Positions 47,271-56,094 are shown, counted from the stretch's first letter. The stretch: 64,000 bases of DNA from Lysinibacillus xylanilyticus (GCF_001708185.1 NZ_MDDN01000001.1:868001-932000); one strand, 5' to 3'. The notes: generated by a model not told the origin, from the sequence alone. Program-made: numbers and translations.

Positions 47271-48959
47271 TTACTCTGCTAACCTTTGAAGAGGTCCTTT
47301 AACAGAATTTATTTTGCCTGGTGGTTTTGTACCAGAATCAAATGAAGGATTACGGAACACCTCTTGCCCCTCAAAGAAAGTCATTAAGATCTTCGTATCG
47401 TTAATCTCCTCAACTGGAATTTCGAAGAGATTTTTCTCTAAAACAACTAGATCTGCTTTCTTACCTACCTCAATAGATCCAATTTCATCTTCTTTGAACA
47501 ATAAATGGGCGCCATTTAATGTATAGCTAGTAATCATTTGTTCAAGAGAGGCACTTTCTTCGGGTATAAGTTTCCCTTCCTCATCCTTTGCTATCATACC
47601 TCCTTGAATGCCATCCATAGGCCAGAAATCATTTACAGGAAAGTCACTCGATGCGGAAACTGGAATTCCCATATCAAAATAACTTTTCATTCGTGTAACT
47701 CCCCAGTAAGAACCAGGCTGTGGAGATGGTATTACACCTAATTCCTTCATCCGTTGCAATTCTTCATCACTAGGATTAGGCAGATGAGTAATCACATGTC
47801 GAGAATCCCTTTTTCCATTTTGTGCAGCTGCCTTTTCAAACGCATCTAGAGACGCGTTCACCCCAGGACCAAAAGCGTGAACAAAAAATCTAAAACCCTC
47901 TTTATCCGCAGCAGCTACAACCTTCTCTAAATGATCTTGCTCCCAAGTCGATTTAAAGTCTTCGCCATCTGCAAATATTTTCACGGAATTTGCATTATAC
48001 AACCTTCCTTGATGTCCATCACGTAATTTTTTAAATCTCTCAACTTGCTCTGGACCTTTCGATTCATTTACCCATAACGCGATTTCGTATCGCAGAGTCA
48101 ATTTACCCTCTTTTTCTAATTCTTTTAATGCATCCAGCAAAGTTTCGTGTGGCGATTCTCCAGCAAGGGGGACGAAAACAGAGGTTGTCCCTCTTTCAGC
48201 AGCCATTTCCTGAAAAGCAAGAATTCCCATTTTATTTTGTTCTACTGTAAAGTAAGGTTCTGGAAGACCTTCAACCAAAAGGGCAATACCAGTAAATTCG
48301 CGTATAATTCCAGTCGGTTCTCCAGTTACAGGGTCGCGTTCAATAACTCCTCCTTGTGGGTTAGGAGTATCTTTATCAATTCCTGCTAATTCAAGGGCTT
48401 TTGAGTTAACCCAAATCGTATGATGGTCGTTATCAATCATGACAACAGGTATATCGGAAGCGACTTCATCAAGCAATTTTTTAGGAGCTAATTTTCTACT
48501 TTCACTCTCTTTTTTGACTAAGCTCTTATTCCAGCCAACACCGCGTAATTGTTCTAAGTTAGGATTTTTTTTACGGAACTCCTTAATTGATTTTGAATAC
48601 TTTTTCATTGTTTTGTACGGATTAAGATCTAACCAAAAAAGTTCTTCCGATTTAGCGTACATATGACTGTGGGAGTCGATAATTCCAGGTATCAGCATTT
48701 TATCCTTTATGTCAATCACTTTCGTGTCGGTTCCTTTGAAAGCTTTCACGCCTTCATTGTCACCAACATAAACAATTTCTCCATCCTTTATAGCAACTGC
48801 TTTTGCCATACTTCGATTTTCATCTACTGTATACACAAAACCGTTTTTAAAAATTAAATCGGCTTTGAGAGCGCTTTCAGAAGCGAAAACTGATTGGCTC
48901 CCCACAAAACTTGAACACAACAGCAAAAATATAAGAAAATAACTAAACTTTTTTTTCAA
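47271..48959 (-). CDS. Exported amidohydrolase, YtcJ-like
   Basis: 562 residues with a signal peptide MKKKFSYFLIFLLLCSSFVG...SVFA. The mature part begins ADLIFKNGFVYTVDENRSMA and has the metal-binding PGIIDSHSHM, then KIFADGEDFKSTWE, HAFGPGV, SASSDFPVNDFWP and EEIGSIEVGKKADLVVL-type ending, the layout of YtcJ/N-substituted formamide deformylase amidohydrolases. Substrate unknown. Starts at TTG with AAGGAGTG upstream; export of a YtcJ-type enzyme is less usual than a cytoplasmic one. It stands alone. Confidence 0.88.
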   Translation of the reverse strand: MKKKFSYFLIFLLLCSSFVGSQSVFASESALKADLIFKNGFVYTVDENRSMAKAVAIKDGEIVYVGDNEGVKAFKGTDTKVIDIKDKMLIPGIIDSHSHMYAKSEELFWLDLNPYKTMKKYSKSIKEFRKKNPNLEQLRGVGWNKSLVKKESESRKLAPKKLLDEVASDIPVVMIDNDHHTIWVNSKALELAGIDKDTPNPQGGVIERDPVTGEPTGIIREFTGIALLVEGLPEPYFTVEQNKMGILAFQEMAAERGTTSVFVPLAGESPHETLLDALKELEKEGKLTLRYEIALWVNESKGPEQVERFKKLRDGHQGRLYNANSVKIFADGEDFKSTWEQDHLEKVVAAADKEGFRFFVHAFGPGVNASLDAFEKAAAQNGKRDSRHVITHLPNPSDEELQRMKELGVIPSPQPGSYWGVTRMKSYFDMGIPVSASSDFPVNDFWPMDGIQGGMIAKDEEGKLIPEESASLEQMITSYTLNGAHLLFKEDEIGSIEVGKKADLVVLEKNLFEIPVEEINDTKILMTFFEGQEVFRNPSFDSGTKPPGKINSVKGPLQRLAE

Positions 48960-49335
48960 AAACGATCACTCCTTATTTGCTTAGTATAAAGTTTCATATC
49001 CGATAATTAACGAATGAGCATTCCTATGTGGATACCATCATCACATGGAAAAATACATGAAAGCCTTTCGGGTAACAATGTCATGGACTTAAATGATTAC
49101 TACTAGTCAATTGTCATCAAGCACCTCCCTGCAAATAAAACGATTGCAATTTCTTCAAAATACAAACCTGACTCCTACCTCCTTTCTGAATATTAATAGT
49201 TAATTATATTTATCTGTAACAATGAACGGTACCTACAGAAAGAAGGGAAATCATTCATGCATTCTATCATTTTGTTGGAAGGATTTAAGCAACATCGATG
49301 TAAGCAGTTGCACAAAATTGCATGATGATTTCATA

Positions 49336-49464
49336 GAGGCCGGGACATAACTGGTCAAAACCTTAAAAAGCGCAAGAAATCAATTTTGAAACGTTGATTT
49401 CTTGCGCTTTTCTTATGTAAAATTTTTAAATTTTGCTTTGAAAATATACTTATAGCCCAGCCTC
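49336..49464. repeat. GAGGCTGGGAC-type inverted element, copy 1
   Basis: GAGGCCGGGACATAA at the left end and GCCCAGCCTC at the right form the outer arms. Inside, AAAAGCGCAAGAAATCAA pairs exactly with TTGATTTCTTGCGCTTTT (49366-49413), a strong terminator-like hairpin. A second, cleaner copy is at 56173-56320 with a different inner hairpin. It occupies the gap between the amidohydrolase and PepSY genes. Confidence 0.75.
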
Positions 49465-49616
49465 AAACGAATAATATAGCTTATGATAGCAATACCCTCT
49501 CGCAAAAAGCAATGTATGCTTCAGGTAGTTCGAATCCTTCTTGGATTAGTGTCCCCATTACTTCAATAGGATTGTAATATTTATCATCGGAACTTTCTTC
49601 AAAGCTACAAAAAATA

Positions 49617-49650
49617 GGAAAAAGCCCTTTTTTCATTAAGGGCTTTTTCC
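49617..49650 (-). terminator. Terminator after the PepSY gene
   Basis: GGAAAAAGCCCTT pairs with AAGGGCTTTTTCC; on the minus strand TATTTTTT follows. It lies 90 bases past the stop codon at 49740. Confidence 0.85.
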
Positions 49651-49739
49651 TGTTTACAAACGTATCAACTATCAATATTTATTGAATAAACAACATCTTC
49701 GAAACTCTCCAAGTTAAGAGATTTCTCATCGCCGTGTGT

Positions 49740-50867
49740 TTATGCTACGACTTTCGAGTCGATTTTCTGTTTCCGTTTATTCTTGTTCTTTTTCTTATAC
49801 CACCACATATAGACACCTGTGAACATCAATACAGATGGCGTAAGACCGCCGATAGCATACAAAATTTTAGTAAATAAACCACCAAAACTACCTGTATGTA
49901 ATGGAAGGTGCCATGTTTGATACACAAGTCCACTATCAACATGTGGATCTAACTTGCCCACTACTTTTCCACTATACTGATCTAACCAGACTTTTACATT
50001 TCCATTCCCTGGATCGAATGAATCGCTGAGACGAAATTCTACTGCGCCTTCTGGAGTTCCTTTTTCCGCCTCTCCAGGCATTCGAATTTGCATAACTGTT
50101 CCCTGAGGTACTTCTTTTTCAGCCATACTTATCAATTCATCAAGTGGAAGCTTACCACTAGGAAGGGCTGTTGAAATAAGCTGCTCTTCTGGAGGCATCA
50201 CCTTTGCTTTTGCACCAAACCAACCAAAAATCACTTCATCATATACAAAAAGGGCTCCTGTTAACGAAACAACCAATAAAAACGGAATGGACACTCCACC
50301 AATGACTTTATGTAAATCATATTGTCGTATAAAAGGGTTGGCATTTCGTCTTAAAGTAAACCCACGTGCCAATTTTTTTATCCCCGGCCACCATAAATAT
50401 AATCCTGATAATGTAATGAAGAAGAAAATAAATCCGATTATACCGATGATTTGCTCACCATTGAAATCTTTTAATAGCAGCTTTTCGTGAAACTCCGCTA
50501 TTAGACTAAATAATGCTTGATCCCCTAATGTTCCATTTATGTTTCCTGTTCCTGGATCGACGAATATCTTTTTTTGTTCTTCGCCTTCTTTAAGACGGAA
50601 TAGGTAAACTCCTCTAGCTTTAGGTTCACTTGGCGTGTATACACGGTCAATTTGACCATTTGGATATGCTTCTGATACAACTTCTATGGCTTGCTGGTAT
50701 GTAACTTTTTCTCCTTCTGTTACTTTATACAAATTAGGATGCAGCAAGTTGTTTAGTTCAGGTTCAAAGACTAGCAAACTTCCTGTTAAGCCAATCAGTA
50801 CTATAAAAATTCCCGCTAGCATACTAAGCCATAAATGAATTTTTGAGATGATTCTACGTGTTTTAAT
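49740..50867 (-). CDS. PepSY-associated membrane protein, iron-linked (possible ATT start)
   Basis: A PepSY-TM protein of about 375 residues (PiuB-like). Helices are at the start (GIFIVLIGLTGSLLVFEPEL), near 150 and 200, and at the end. PepSY regions contain YQQAIEVVSEAYPNGQI and PLDELISMAEKEV, and FHEKLLLKDFNGEQIIG lies between. The family is tied to siderophore reduction or iron uptake. The first ATG (50822) falls inside helix 1. An in-frame extension KTRRIISKIHLWLSMLAG supplies the normal N-terminus and begins at ATT (50867), 8 bases after AAGAAGG. Either ATT is used as start, or an ATG was lost. A Fur-type promoter precedes. Confidence 0.82.
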   Translation of the reverse strand: MKTRRIISKIHLWLSMLAGIFIVLIGLTGSLLVFEPELNNLLHPNLYKVTEGEKVTYQQAIEVVSEAYPNGQIDRVYTPSEPKARGVYLFRLKEGEEQKKIFVDPGTGNINGTLGDQALFSLIAEFHEKLLLKDFNGEQIIGIIGFIFFFITLSGLYLWWPGIKKLARGFTLRRNANPFIRQYDLHKVIGGVSIPFLLVVSLTGALFVYDEVIFGWFGAKAKVMPPEEQLISTALPSGKLPLDELISMAEKEVPQGTVMQIRMPGEAEKGTPEGAVEFRLSDSFDPGNGNVKVWLDQYSGKVVGKLDPHVDSGLVYQTWHLPLHTGSFGGLFTKILYAIGGLTPSVLMFTGVYMWWYKKKNKNKRKQKIDSKVVA

Positions 50868-50914
50868 AAAAATTGCCTTCTTTCCAAAAATAATATGAAA
50901 TTATAACGTAGTTT

Positions 50915-50943
50915 ACTATAGAGAGAATGATTATCATTGTCAA
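50915..50943 (-). promoter_or_regulatory. Sigma-A promoter overlapped by a Fur box
   Basis: On the minus strand TTGACA (50943-50938) and TATAGT (50920-50915) are 17 bases apart. Within the spacer, 50923-50941 matches the 19-bp Fur consensus at 17 positions (core ATGATTATCATT). The promoter should be shut by Fur-iron and serves the PepSY gene. Confidence 0.9.
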
Positions 50944-51175
50944 TATAAAACTACTAAAATTATGTTAATATATTTATCTTCAATCACATTTAATGATTAT
51001 AAATACCTAAATAACCAATTGACGAATCGGTAAAATAGTTTCATTCATCGTTTCTTAAGGTTGGATGTGCTTAGTCATGGAAATCGTTTTCTAAGTACAT
51101 TTCTTTTTCTTCAAGTTATAGTTTATATAGATTGAGGGAGTTTGATCTTTTGTTAAGTGGTTATAAATGTGATAC

Positions 51176-51228
51176 TGACCTTTCCAATTTCGATTAGCCA
51201 TATCTATCTAATCGATTAAGTAAAGGTC
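51176..51228. other. Long hairpin, unknown role
   Basis: ACCTTT/AAAGGT outer and TCGATTAG/CTAATCGA inner arms with a 9-base tip. A second hairpin, CCAAAGAAAGGC/GCCTTTTTCTTGG, follows at 51354-51391 and looks like a plus-strand terminator. No convincing gene is found in 50944-51531; the 94-codon frame at 51216-51500 runs through these hairpins. Confidence 0.4.
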
Positions 51229-51531
51229 AAATGTTTATGAAGGATTTTCATGTTAATAGCTACTGTTAGATATGTGTGAGGGTATAGCGAGGAATGCGAG
51301 AGAAGGTTATGTAGCGAGTGGATTAACACTAGGTATATCTTATAGCAAGCATGCCAAAGAAAGGCTTTAATGTTATGCCTTTTTCTTGGCTTAAGTTTCA
51401 TGTGGCAATTAACTTCTTTATAAAAAAATTTGATTATTTTTGAAATCCTTATTGCAATAATGGCTCCCGTTTTAGTACATTTATTCACAAACTTTTCCAT
51501 TCATTGGATTGTTTATAAAAGGCTGTTTTCT

Positions 51532-51990
51532 TTATTTTACAGCTTCTTTAAAAATGTTTAAAAAGTTGTTATCGTCCTCGAAAACATAGTTTTTCGTATT
51601 GTGGTTTACATAAACTACGCCATCGTCTATATTTAGCCAAAATGAACTCAATGAATCAACAGTGAAGCTTACATAATATTGATATTTAAAGGTAGCTCCA
51701 TTGTACTTTTTAAATGTTGCATTTTTAAAACTATTTATAAGCTCTTGCTCTATTTCTTTTGAAATTAAAATGTCTGAAGCTGTTGGTAATGGATTTTCCC
51801 TTTTGGGTGTCTGGTCCGTTGTTCTAATTGCTACGGATGCATTTTCTGAGCTTAAATTCCCATTTTCAAAACCTAATATTTCATTTGAAGAATAATCCCT
51901 ATATTCATCATACAAGTCTTTCCCTTTTATTAAACCAACAAGGCAAACTATGACGATTAAAATGGTGTAAAAAATTTTCTTTACGTTCAA
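51532..51990 (-). CDS. Unknown membrane-anchored protein, 152 residues
   Basis: One N-terminal helix (KKIFYTILIVIVCLVGLI) anchors a soluble C-terminal part outside the cell. It has a polar linker (NASVAIRTTDQTPKRENPLP) and a compact end rich in aromatic residues (YNGATFKYQYYVSF, SSFWLNIDDGVVYVNHNTKN). Start taken at TTG 51990, with GGGGGTG 5 bases upstream. No family recognised. It lies at the edge of the repeat-punctuated small-gene region and is transcribed toward the PepSY gene. Confidence 0.65.
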   Translation of the reverse strand: MNVKKIFYTILIVIVCLVGLIKGKDLYDEYRDYSSNEILGFENGNLSSENASVAIRTTDQTPKRENPLPTASDILISKEIEQELINSFKNATFKKYNGATFKYQYYVSFTVDSLSSFWLNIDDGVVYVNHNTKNYVFEDDNNFLNIFKEAVK

Positions 51991-52033
51991 ATACACACCC
52001 CCATCTTTTTTTATTTATTATAGATTATACATT

Positions 52034-52118
52034 GCAACTCTTCTGCCCCATTAGCACAACAAGAAAAAAGAGCTGCATATGCAACTCATTGTTCTTCAAG
52101 TAAAGCTCCTGTTATTAA
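52034..52118. repeat. Cassette-type palindromic repeat, composite copy (sites G and G2)
   Basis: CTGCCCCATTAGCACAACAAG, then AAAAAAGAGCTGCATATGCA with its return arm (a terminator for the next gene), then TTCTTCAAGTAAAGCTCCTG. The same three-part order occurs at 54959-55040 and 55400-55486. The right part overlaps the last codons of the 110-residue gene. Confidence 0.7.
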
Positions 52119-52418
52119 ATCAACATTGACTACCTCAAGTTTATAACTTTCCATATCAAGAGAATCTAAAATGTCTCTAAAGTATTCCTCTGTTTGTTCT
52201 TTGTATTGTGTTTTTCCAATTCTAACTGTAAGGACGTTTTCTTCTGGGCTTAATCCCATAGAGTGTACAGTAAATTTCTCTTGTGCAACATCAAAAATTT
52301 GACCAGAAAACATTTTTTCAATACCATTTGCAGTATCGTTCCCTTCAAATTCATCTTGTGCGATAAAGAGGATAAATCCAGTTACAACTATACATAGCCC
52401 AATAATAACCTTCTTCAA
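52086..52418 (-). CDS. Unknown membrane-anchored small protein, 110 residues
   Basis: Starts at TTG 52418 with GGAGGTG 7 bases before; the longer frame to 52445 overlaps that site. N-terminal helix VIIGLCIVVTGFILFIAQDE, then an acidic soluble part ending VNVDLITGALLEEQ. The last codons (TTGCTT.. ACTTGAAGAACAATGA) lie within the dispersed repeat, as does the stop of the GrpB gene below. A hairpin GAGTTGCATATGCAGCTC with TTTTTT follows the stop as terminator. No family recognised. Confidence 0.65.
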   Translation of the reverse strand: MKKVIIGLCIVVTGFILFIAQDEFEGNDTANGIEKMFSGQIFDVAQEKFTVHSMGLSPEENVLTVRIGKTQYKEQTEEYFRDILDSLDMESYKLEVVNVDLITGALLEEQ

Positions 52419-52504
52419 AAAAATCACCTCCAACTTCTTTATCACAACTTCCTTATTTGGTAATATATTCTATCGAAACAATTCGCCATTCACTTAAAAA
52501 TTTC

Positions 52505-52538
52505 CTTCTTTAACTAAACTGTCCGTTACTTTAAGTAC
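52505..52538. repeat. Cassette-type palindromic repeat, site A
   Basis: Arms CTTCTTTAACTAA and TTACTTTAAGTA flank ACTGTCCG (8 bases). Confidence 0.7.
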
Positions 52539-52737
52539 CATTCTTTCTATTATATTTCAAGTGTGTTTTTCCACAATCTGAACCTTAGCATAAAAAAGAG
52601 CACCATTCCTGATACGGAATTTCGCCCGATTATGTAACAAGAGTATTATATTGCTTTTTGTGCTTTTTTTAAATATATCCAATTCTATGTTTTTTTGATA
52701 AAATTTTTTATTATATTAGTAAAGGCGTTGATAGATT

Positions 52738-53289
52738 ATGAACAAGGTTGCAATATGGGAAAACCTAAAGTCCTTTGGTACGGAATTTTTAGAAATTATT
52801 ACCTCAGATACTTTGTCGAAAGTAAACAGTACAGTTATTTCTACGGAAAATGGTATTCCTTATAAAATCGACTACAATATAGAAATAAATGATTGGTTCA
52901 TTAAAAATCTTAATATTGAAATACCTAACAAAAAAAAATCTCTTTATATTGAAACTAATTCTGATCTACAATGGTTTGACCAAAAAGGGAACGAAATTAA
53001 AGAACTTTACGGAGCAATAGATATCGATATTTCCTGTACCCCTTTTACAAACTCATTGCCAATTAATCGGACAAAATGGATAATAAATGAACCTCAGATT
53101 TTCAAAATGGTTTTTATTACAATCCCTGAACTGAACATTAAGAAAGTAGAGCAAATCTACACACTTATTGATGTGGGAAATGATTATCGAATGTTCCATT
53201 ATAAAAGCGGTTCATTCGAGTCTATGATCAAAGTCGATAGTGATGGTTTAGTAATTAATTACCCAAAACTATTCAATCGAAAGTATTGA
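52738..53289 (+). CDS. Putative glycolipid-binding family protein
   Basis: 183 residues, no signal peptide. GIPYKIDYNIEINDWFIKNL is followed by IDIDISCTPFTNSLPINRTKW, ITIPELNIKKVEQIYTLID, YRMFHYKSGSFESMIKVDSDGLVINYPKLFNRK. The TPFTNxLPIxR, PEL, YTxxxxxYR and VDxDGLVxxYPxLFxR order is that of the putative glycolipid-binding family (PF06475). Biochemical role unproven. Terminator directly after. One of the unrelated small genes between repeat sites A and B. Confidence 0.8.
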   Translation: MNKVAIWENLKSFGTEFLEIITSDTLSKVNSTVISTENGIPYKIDYNIEINDWFIKNLNIEIPNKKKSLYIETNSDLQWFDQKGNEIKELYGAIDIDISCTPFTNSLPINRTKWIINEPQIFKMVFITIPELNIKKVEQIYTLIDVGNDYRMFHYKSGSFESMIKVDSDGLVINYPKLFNRKY

Positions 53290-53294
53290 CCTCA

Positions 53295-53324
53295 AAGCTC
53301 GGATAATCGTCCGAGCTTTTTTAC
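53295..53324 (+). terminator. Terminator after the glycolipid-binding family gene
   Basis: AAGCTCGG pairs with CCGAGCTT, loop 8 bases, then TTTTTA. Starts 5 bases after the stop. Confidence 0.9.
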
Positions 53325-53380
53325 ATAACTATCATTGTGTTTCGTACTTTTGTTTCAATTACGAGGTTAATATACCCCTT

Positions 53381-53410
53381 CTTATTCAACTAACCTGCTC
53401 CGTTAGTAAA
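53381..53410. repeat. Cassette-type palindromic repeat, site B
   Basis: CTTATTCAACTAA then CCTGCTCCG then TTAGTAAAA. Directly upstream of the recombinase gene. Confidence 0.75.
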
Positions 53411-53478
53411 ATCACTCCTTATGTTTAGAATTCTATTAAGTTGGCAATAATCCCTTTTATATTACTATTTTAGGGGGA

Positions 53479-54324
53479 ATGGAATTGTTACTGTCAAAAG
53501 CATGGACTTTGTTTGAAGCTGATAAACGAATAGAGGGCTTTTCGCCACAAACGCTGAAGGCCTACCAGTTACAGTCTTTTCTATTAATTGGTTATTTTAA
53601 GGATATAGAGATGGAATTGCTTGACACTAATCAACTGAAGGAGTATCTTGCTATATCCGGCAAGCACTTAAAACCAGCCAGTCTTGCACACCGTATCCGC
53701 TTTATGAAATCATTTTTTCGTTGGTCTCATGAAGAAGGATACCTGAGTAAGAATCCAACTTCCAAAATTAAAGAACCGAAAGTAGGAAAGCGTATACCCA
53801 AGTATTTAACCGAACGGGAGATTGAACACCTTCGTGAATCCTGTCATTCCGCAATGGAAAAAGCAATTTTCGAATTCATGTTTTCTACTGGTTGCCGAAT
53901 TGGAGAAATAGTTGCGTTAGAAAAGAACCATATTAATTGGTCCAATCAATCCGCAATCGTTAGAGGAAAAGGTGATAAAGAAAGGGAGGTTTATTTTAAT
54001 ACGCGTTGTGACATATGGCTTAAACGATATATTGAAAACCGTACTGACAATAATCCTGCCATCTTTGTGACAGTAAGGCAGCCACATAAAATGAGTGTTG
54101 CCCAAATGCGATACATCATCAAGCGGATATCAAATCGTGCTGAAATCAATAAAGAAATTCATCCACACCAACTTAGACACAGCTATGCAACTCATTTGTT
54201 GAACAATGGAGCTCCAATAGAAGTCATACAAAGTCTTATGGGGCATGAGAAAAGCGAAACAACTAGGATCTACGCTCAATTAAGCGGGAGGCTAAGGAAA
54301 GAGTATTATCAGAAGTGTTTTTAA
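53479..54324 (+). CDS. Tyrosine recombinase (XerC/D-like integrase)
   Basis: 281 residues. N-terminal SAM-like core-binding domain (about 1-95, with SPQTLKAYQLQSFLLIGYF), then the catalytic domain with Arg140 (STGCRIGEI), Lys164 (RGKGDKER), His230 and Arg233 (HPHQLRHSYATHLL), His256 (LMGHEKSETT) and nucleophile Tyr265. All six catalytic residues are present. GGGGG lies very close to the ATG, so the TTG two codons later (53485) may be the true start. No phage or excisionase genes are near. Repeat sites lie on both sides (B and C), which suggests but does not prove that it acts on them. Confidence 0.9.
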   Translation: MELLLSKAWTLFEADKRIEGFSPQTLKAYQLQSFLLIGYFKDIEMELLDTNQLKEYLAISGKHLKPASLAHRIRFMKSFFRWSHEEGYLSKNPTSKIKEPKVGKRIPKYLTEREIEHLRESCHSAMEKAIFEFMFSTGCRIGEIVALEKNHINWSNQSAIVRGKGDKEREVYFNTRCDIWLKRYIENRTDNNPAIFVTVRQPHKMSVAQMRYIIKRISNRAEINKEIHPHQLRHSYATHLLNNGAPIEVIQSLMGHEKSETTRIYAQLSGRLRKEYYQKCF

Positions 54325-54328
54325 ATGT

Positions 54329-54364
54329 AAAAGGAGCAGTGTCTTAAAAGACATTGCTCCTTTT
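54329..54364 (+). terminator. Terminator after the recombinase
   Basis: AAAAGGAGCAGTGTCT pairs with AGACATTGCTCCTTTT (one mismatch) around four bases, 5 bases past the stop. Confidence 0.9.
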
Positions 54365-54393
54365 GACTAAATCGCACCCGTTAGTTCAACAAG
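54362..54393. repeat. Cassette-type palindromic repeat, site C
   Basis: TTTTGACTAA, ATCGCACCCG, TTAGTTCAACAAG. The GrpB gene stop codon (TGA at 54386-54388) is inside the right arm. Confidence 0.75.
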
Positions 54394-54913
54394 AGGTTCT
54401 TTTTAAACTCCAGTTTATAGCTTTTTTTACTAATTCGTTAACAAAAAATTCTTTACCTTCTTGATACTTATAAATATCATTTGGAAACTGTTTTGCTAAT
54501 TTTATTTTTAAATCCCCGTAACTTCTTGCGTCCTCTGGATTATTAATTAAGTATTCCTTGAAATCTAAATGTATCCTAATATTTTCATTTCCCTCTTGAT
54601 AGATATGTACGTGGTGGGTTCTTCTTTCCTTATTCTTCGGAAAATACCTTCTACCTGGTATGCCATTTTCACCTCTAGGGTCATACCCTATTGAAGACAT
54701 TTTTTCGTTGTATAAATCAACTTTCTCAATATCATTCACAATAACTAAGATGTCTACAATTGGTTTAGCAAAACCAATTGTCGGTATAGCTGTACTCCCT
54801 ATATGATGAATTTCAAGCAATTCATCTTTAAAAATATCTTTAAGTATAATTTCTTCTTTATAAAATTGTGTTACCCAATCCTCTGTCCAAGGACGTATTT
54901 CAGCTTTTCTCAT
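54386..54913 (-). CDS. GrpB/UPF0157 nucleotidyltransferase-fold protein
   Basis: 175 residues from the ATG at 54913 (GAGGGGTG 3 bases upstream; an ATG two codons earlier also exists). IRPWTEDWVTQFYKEE, HHIGSTAIPTIGFAKPIVDI (GS-x(n)-DxD-like), YDPRGENGIPGRRYFPKN, HHVHIYQ and HLDFKEYLINNPEDARSYGDLKIKLA are the GrpB-family markers. Related proteins are found as stand-alone accessory genes or fused to acetyltransferases or CoaE. Substrate unknown. It lies between repeat sites C and D. Confidence 0.9.
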   Translation of the reverse strand: MRKAEIRPWTEDWVTQFYKEEIILKDIFKDELLEIHHIGSTAIPTIGFAKPIVDILVIVNDIEKVDLYNEKMSSIGYDPRGENGIPGRRYFPKNKERRTHHVHIYQEGNENIRIHLDFKEYLINNPEDARSYGDLKIKLAKQFPNDIYKYQEGKEFFVNELVKKAINWSLKRTSC

Positions 54914-54958
54914 CGGCACCCCTCATTAACTTAAAATTTGATTTTATTTTGGTGATTC

Positions 54959-55040
54959 CTTCTTTCACTAAATGCCCCGTTAGTTTATTAAAAAAAGAGT
55001 TGTCTTAACAGTTCAAAGTTCACCCCCGATAGTTTAAGTG
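54959..55040. repeat. Cassette-type palindromic repeat, composite copy (sites D and J)
   Basis: CTTTCACTAA, ATGCCCCG, TTAGTTTATTAA, then AAAAAGAG with a TTGTCTTAACAG hairpin, then TTCACCCCCGATAGTTTAAG. The sequence after J (TGATTCTTCACAA) is also found after site H. Confidence 0.7.
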
Positions 55041-55206
55041 TGATTCTTCACAAAATCTTAGAAATTCGCAATGAAAAGCGGATCACATCATATTTATTAA
55101 ATTCCTCATATTGTTCAGTTAGGTCATATTGAATTTTAATGATACACATTGTTCCATTAAGTACTTTATCATATAATTTTAATTAGAAAAATTTGGAGGT
55201 ATTACA

Positions 55207-55328
55207 ATGGATTCTTCATCTATATTCACCATTTCTATAGCAATGGCAGCTTTCGTCATCACGGGTATTAATGAAAAAAAATTAAAAAATTAGAAAAACG
55301 TATCGAAGAACTTGAAAAAAATAAGTAA
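55207..55328 (+). CDS. Small membrane coiled-coil protein with an A8 frame break
   Basis: GGAGGT lies 6 bases before the ATG. The frame reads MDSSSIFTISIAMAAFVITG, then INEKKLKN and stops at 55293. The break is at an eight-A run (55273-55280). One extra A gives EKKIKKLEKRIEELEKNK with a stop at 55328, a perfect heptad coiled coil (I, L, I, L at a/d). So the intended product seems to be a 41-residue helix-plus-coil peptide. Either a one-base deletion killed it, or RNA polymerase slippage on A8 makes both forms. No family recognised; sits between composite repeat copies. Confidence 0.55.
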
Positions 55329-55399
55329 TTAATTCAATATAGTTATGAAATTTATAGTTTCACTTTAGGATATCTGTTTAAAGTAACCTTCTACTCCTT

Positions 55400-55486
55400 C
55401 TTATTCAACTAAACTGTCCGTTAGTTCAATAAGAAAAAAGAGCTGTCTAAGCAGCTCTATGGTCTTCAAGTAAAGCACCCCGTTAG
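55400..55486. repeat. Cassette-type palindromic repeat, composite copy (sites E and F)
   Basis: The cleanest copy: CTTATTCAACTAA, ACTGTCCG, TTAGTTCAATAAG (arms match at 12 of 13), then AAAAAAGAGCTGTCTAAGCA with return arm, then CTTCAAGTAAAGCACCCCG and TTAG. Confidence 0.8.
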
Positions 55487-55633
55487 CCATCCATGTAGCG
55501 CAAAAACCAGCGCTACTCCACAGAAAATGAAAGATGATTACGTTCTTTCATGAGAGTTCTATAACATTTTGTTGAGCTAAAACAAACTGTGAATTGAAAA
55601 GTTTTCTACTAGAAAAACAGGATTAGAAATCCA

Positions 55634-56008
55634 TTATTTATAATTAGTAAGCCAGTCAATTAATTGATTATAGTTACTGGAGAACATTACATTGCCTTTA
55701 GTATTAGACTTTTCAAGATGAATTAGAATATCCCCTTCTTCTAATAAAAAAGCGACTGCAATAGAGTTCTCTAATATATTATTAGAGAATAATTTATCTT
55801 TCCACAATTTTTGTATAGAATAATGCTCTGGAGTATAACCTTTACGATTAACTAACAACTTAAACTTTTTGTCTTGTTTAATAAATGAAAAGCACGTTTT
55901 TTCAAATGAATTAAACCATGTGTTTACATCAGCAAGAGTTATGTAACCTGTTAAATTAGTAATAATAATATCTTCAAAAATGGATGTACTTACATTTTTA
56001 ACATTCAA
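55634..56008 (-). CDS. Unknown cytoplasmic protein, 124 residues
   Basis: Starts at TTG 56008 with GGGAGTG about 10 bases upstream. Sequence such as ITNLTGYITLADVNTWFNSF, KLLVNRKGYTPEHYSIQKLW and IAVAFLLEEGDILIHLEKSN suggests alternating strands and helices, perhaps a STAS/SpoIIAA-like fold; this is only an impression. No signal or membrane helix. Lies between composite copy E/F and site H. Confidence 0.65.
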   Translation of the reverse strand: MNVKNVSTSIFEDIIITNLTGYITLADVNTWFNSFEKTCFSFIKQDKKFKLLVNRKGYTPEHYSIQKLWKDKLFSNNILENSIAVAFLLEEGDILIHLEKSNTKGNVMFSSNYNQLIDWLTNYK

Positions 56009-56094
56009 TTAAAAAACACTCCCTTTTTATCATTATAAACCAAATAATGTAAGTGGGTATACATTTTAATATTGCACAGTTCGAAGACATTACG

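Noticed and set aside
49481..49675. 64-codon frame on the minus strand
   Set aside because: Its first third is made of a terminator hairpin; no ribosome site, no recognisable family.
51216..51500. 94-codon frame on the minus strand
   Set aside because: Runs across two hairpins, has an irregular composition and no ribosome site; left as noncoding.
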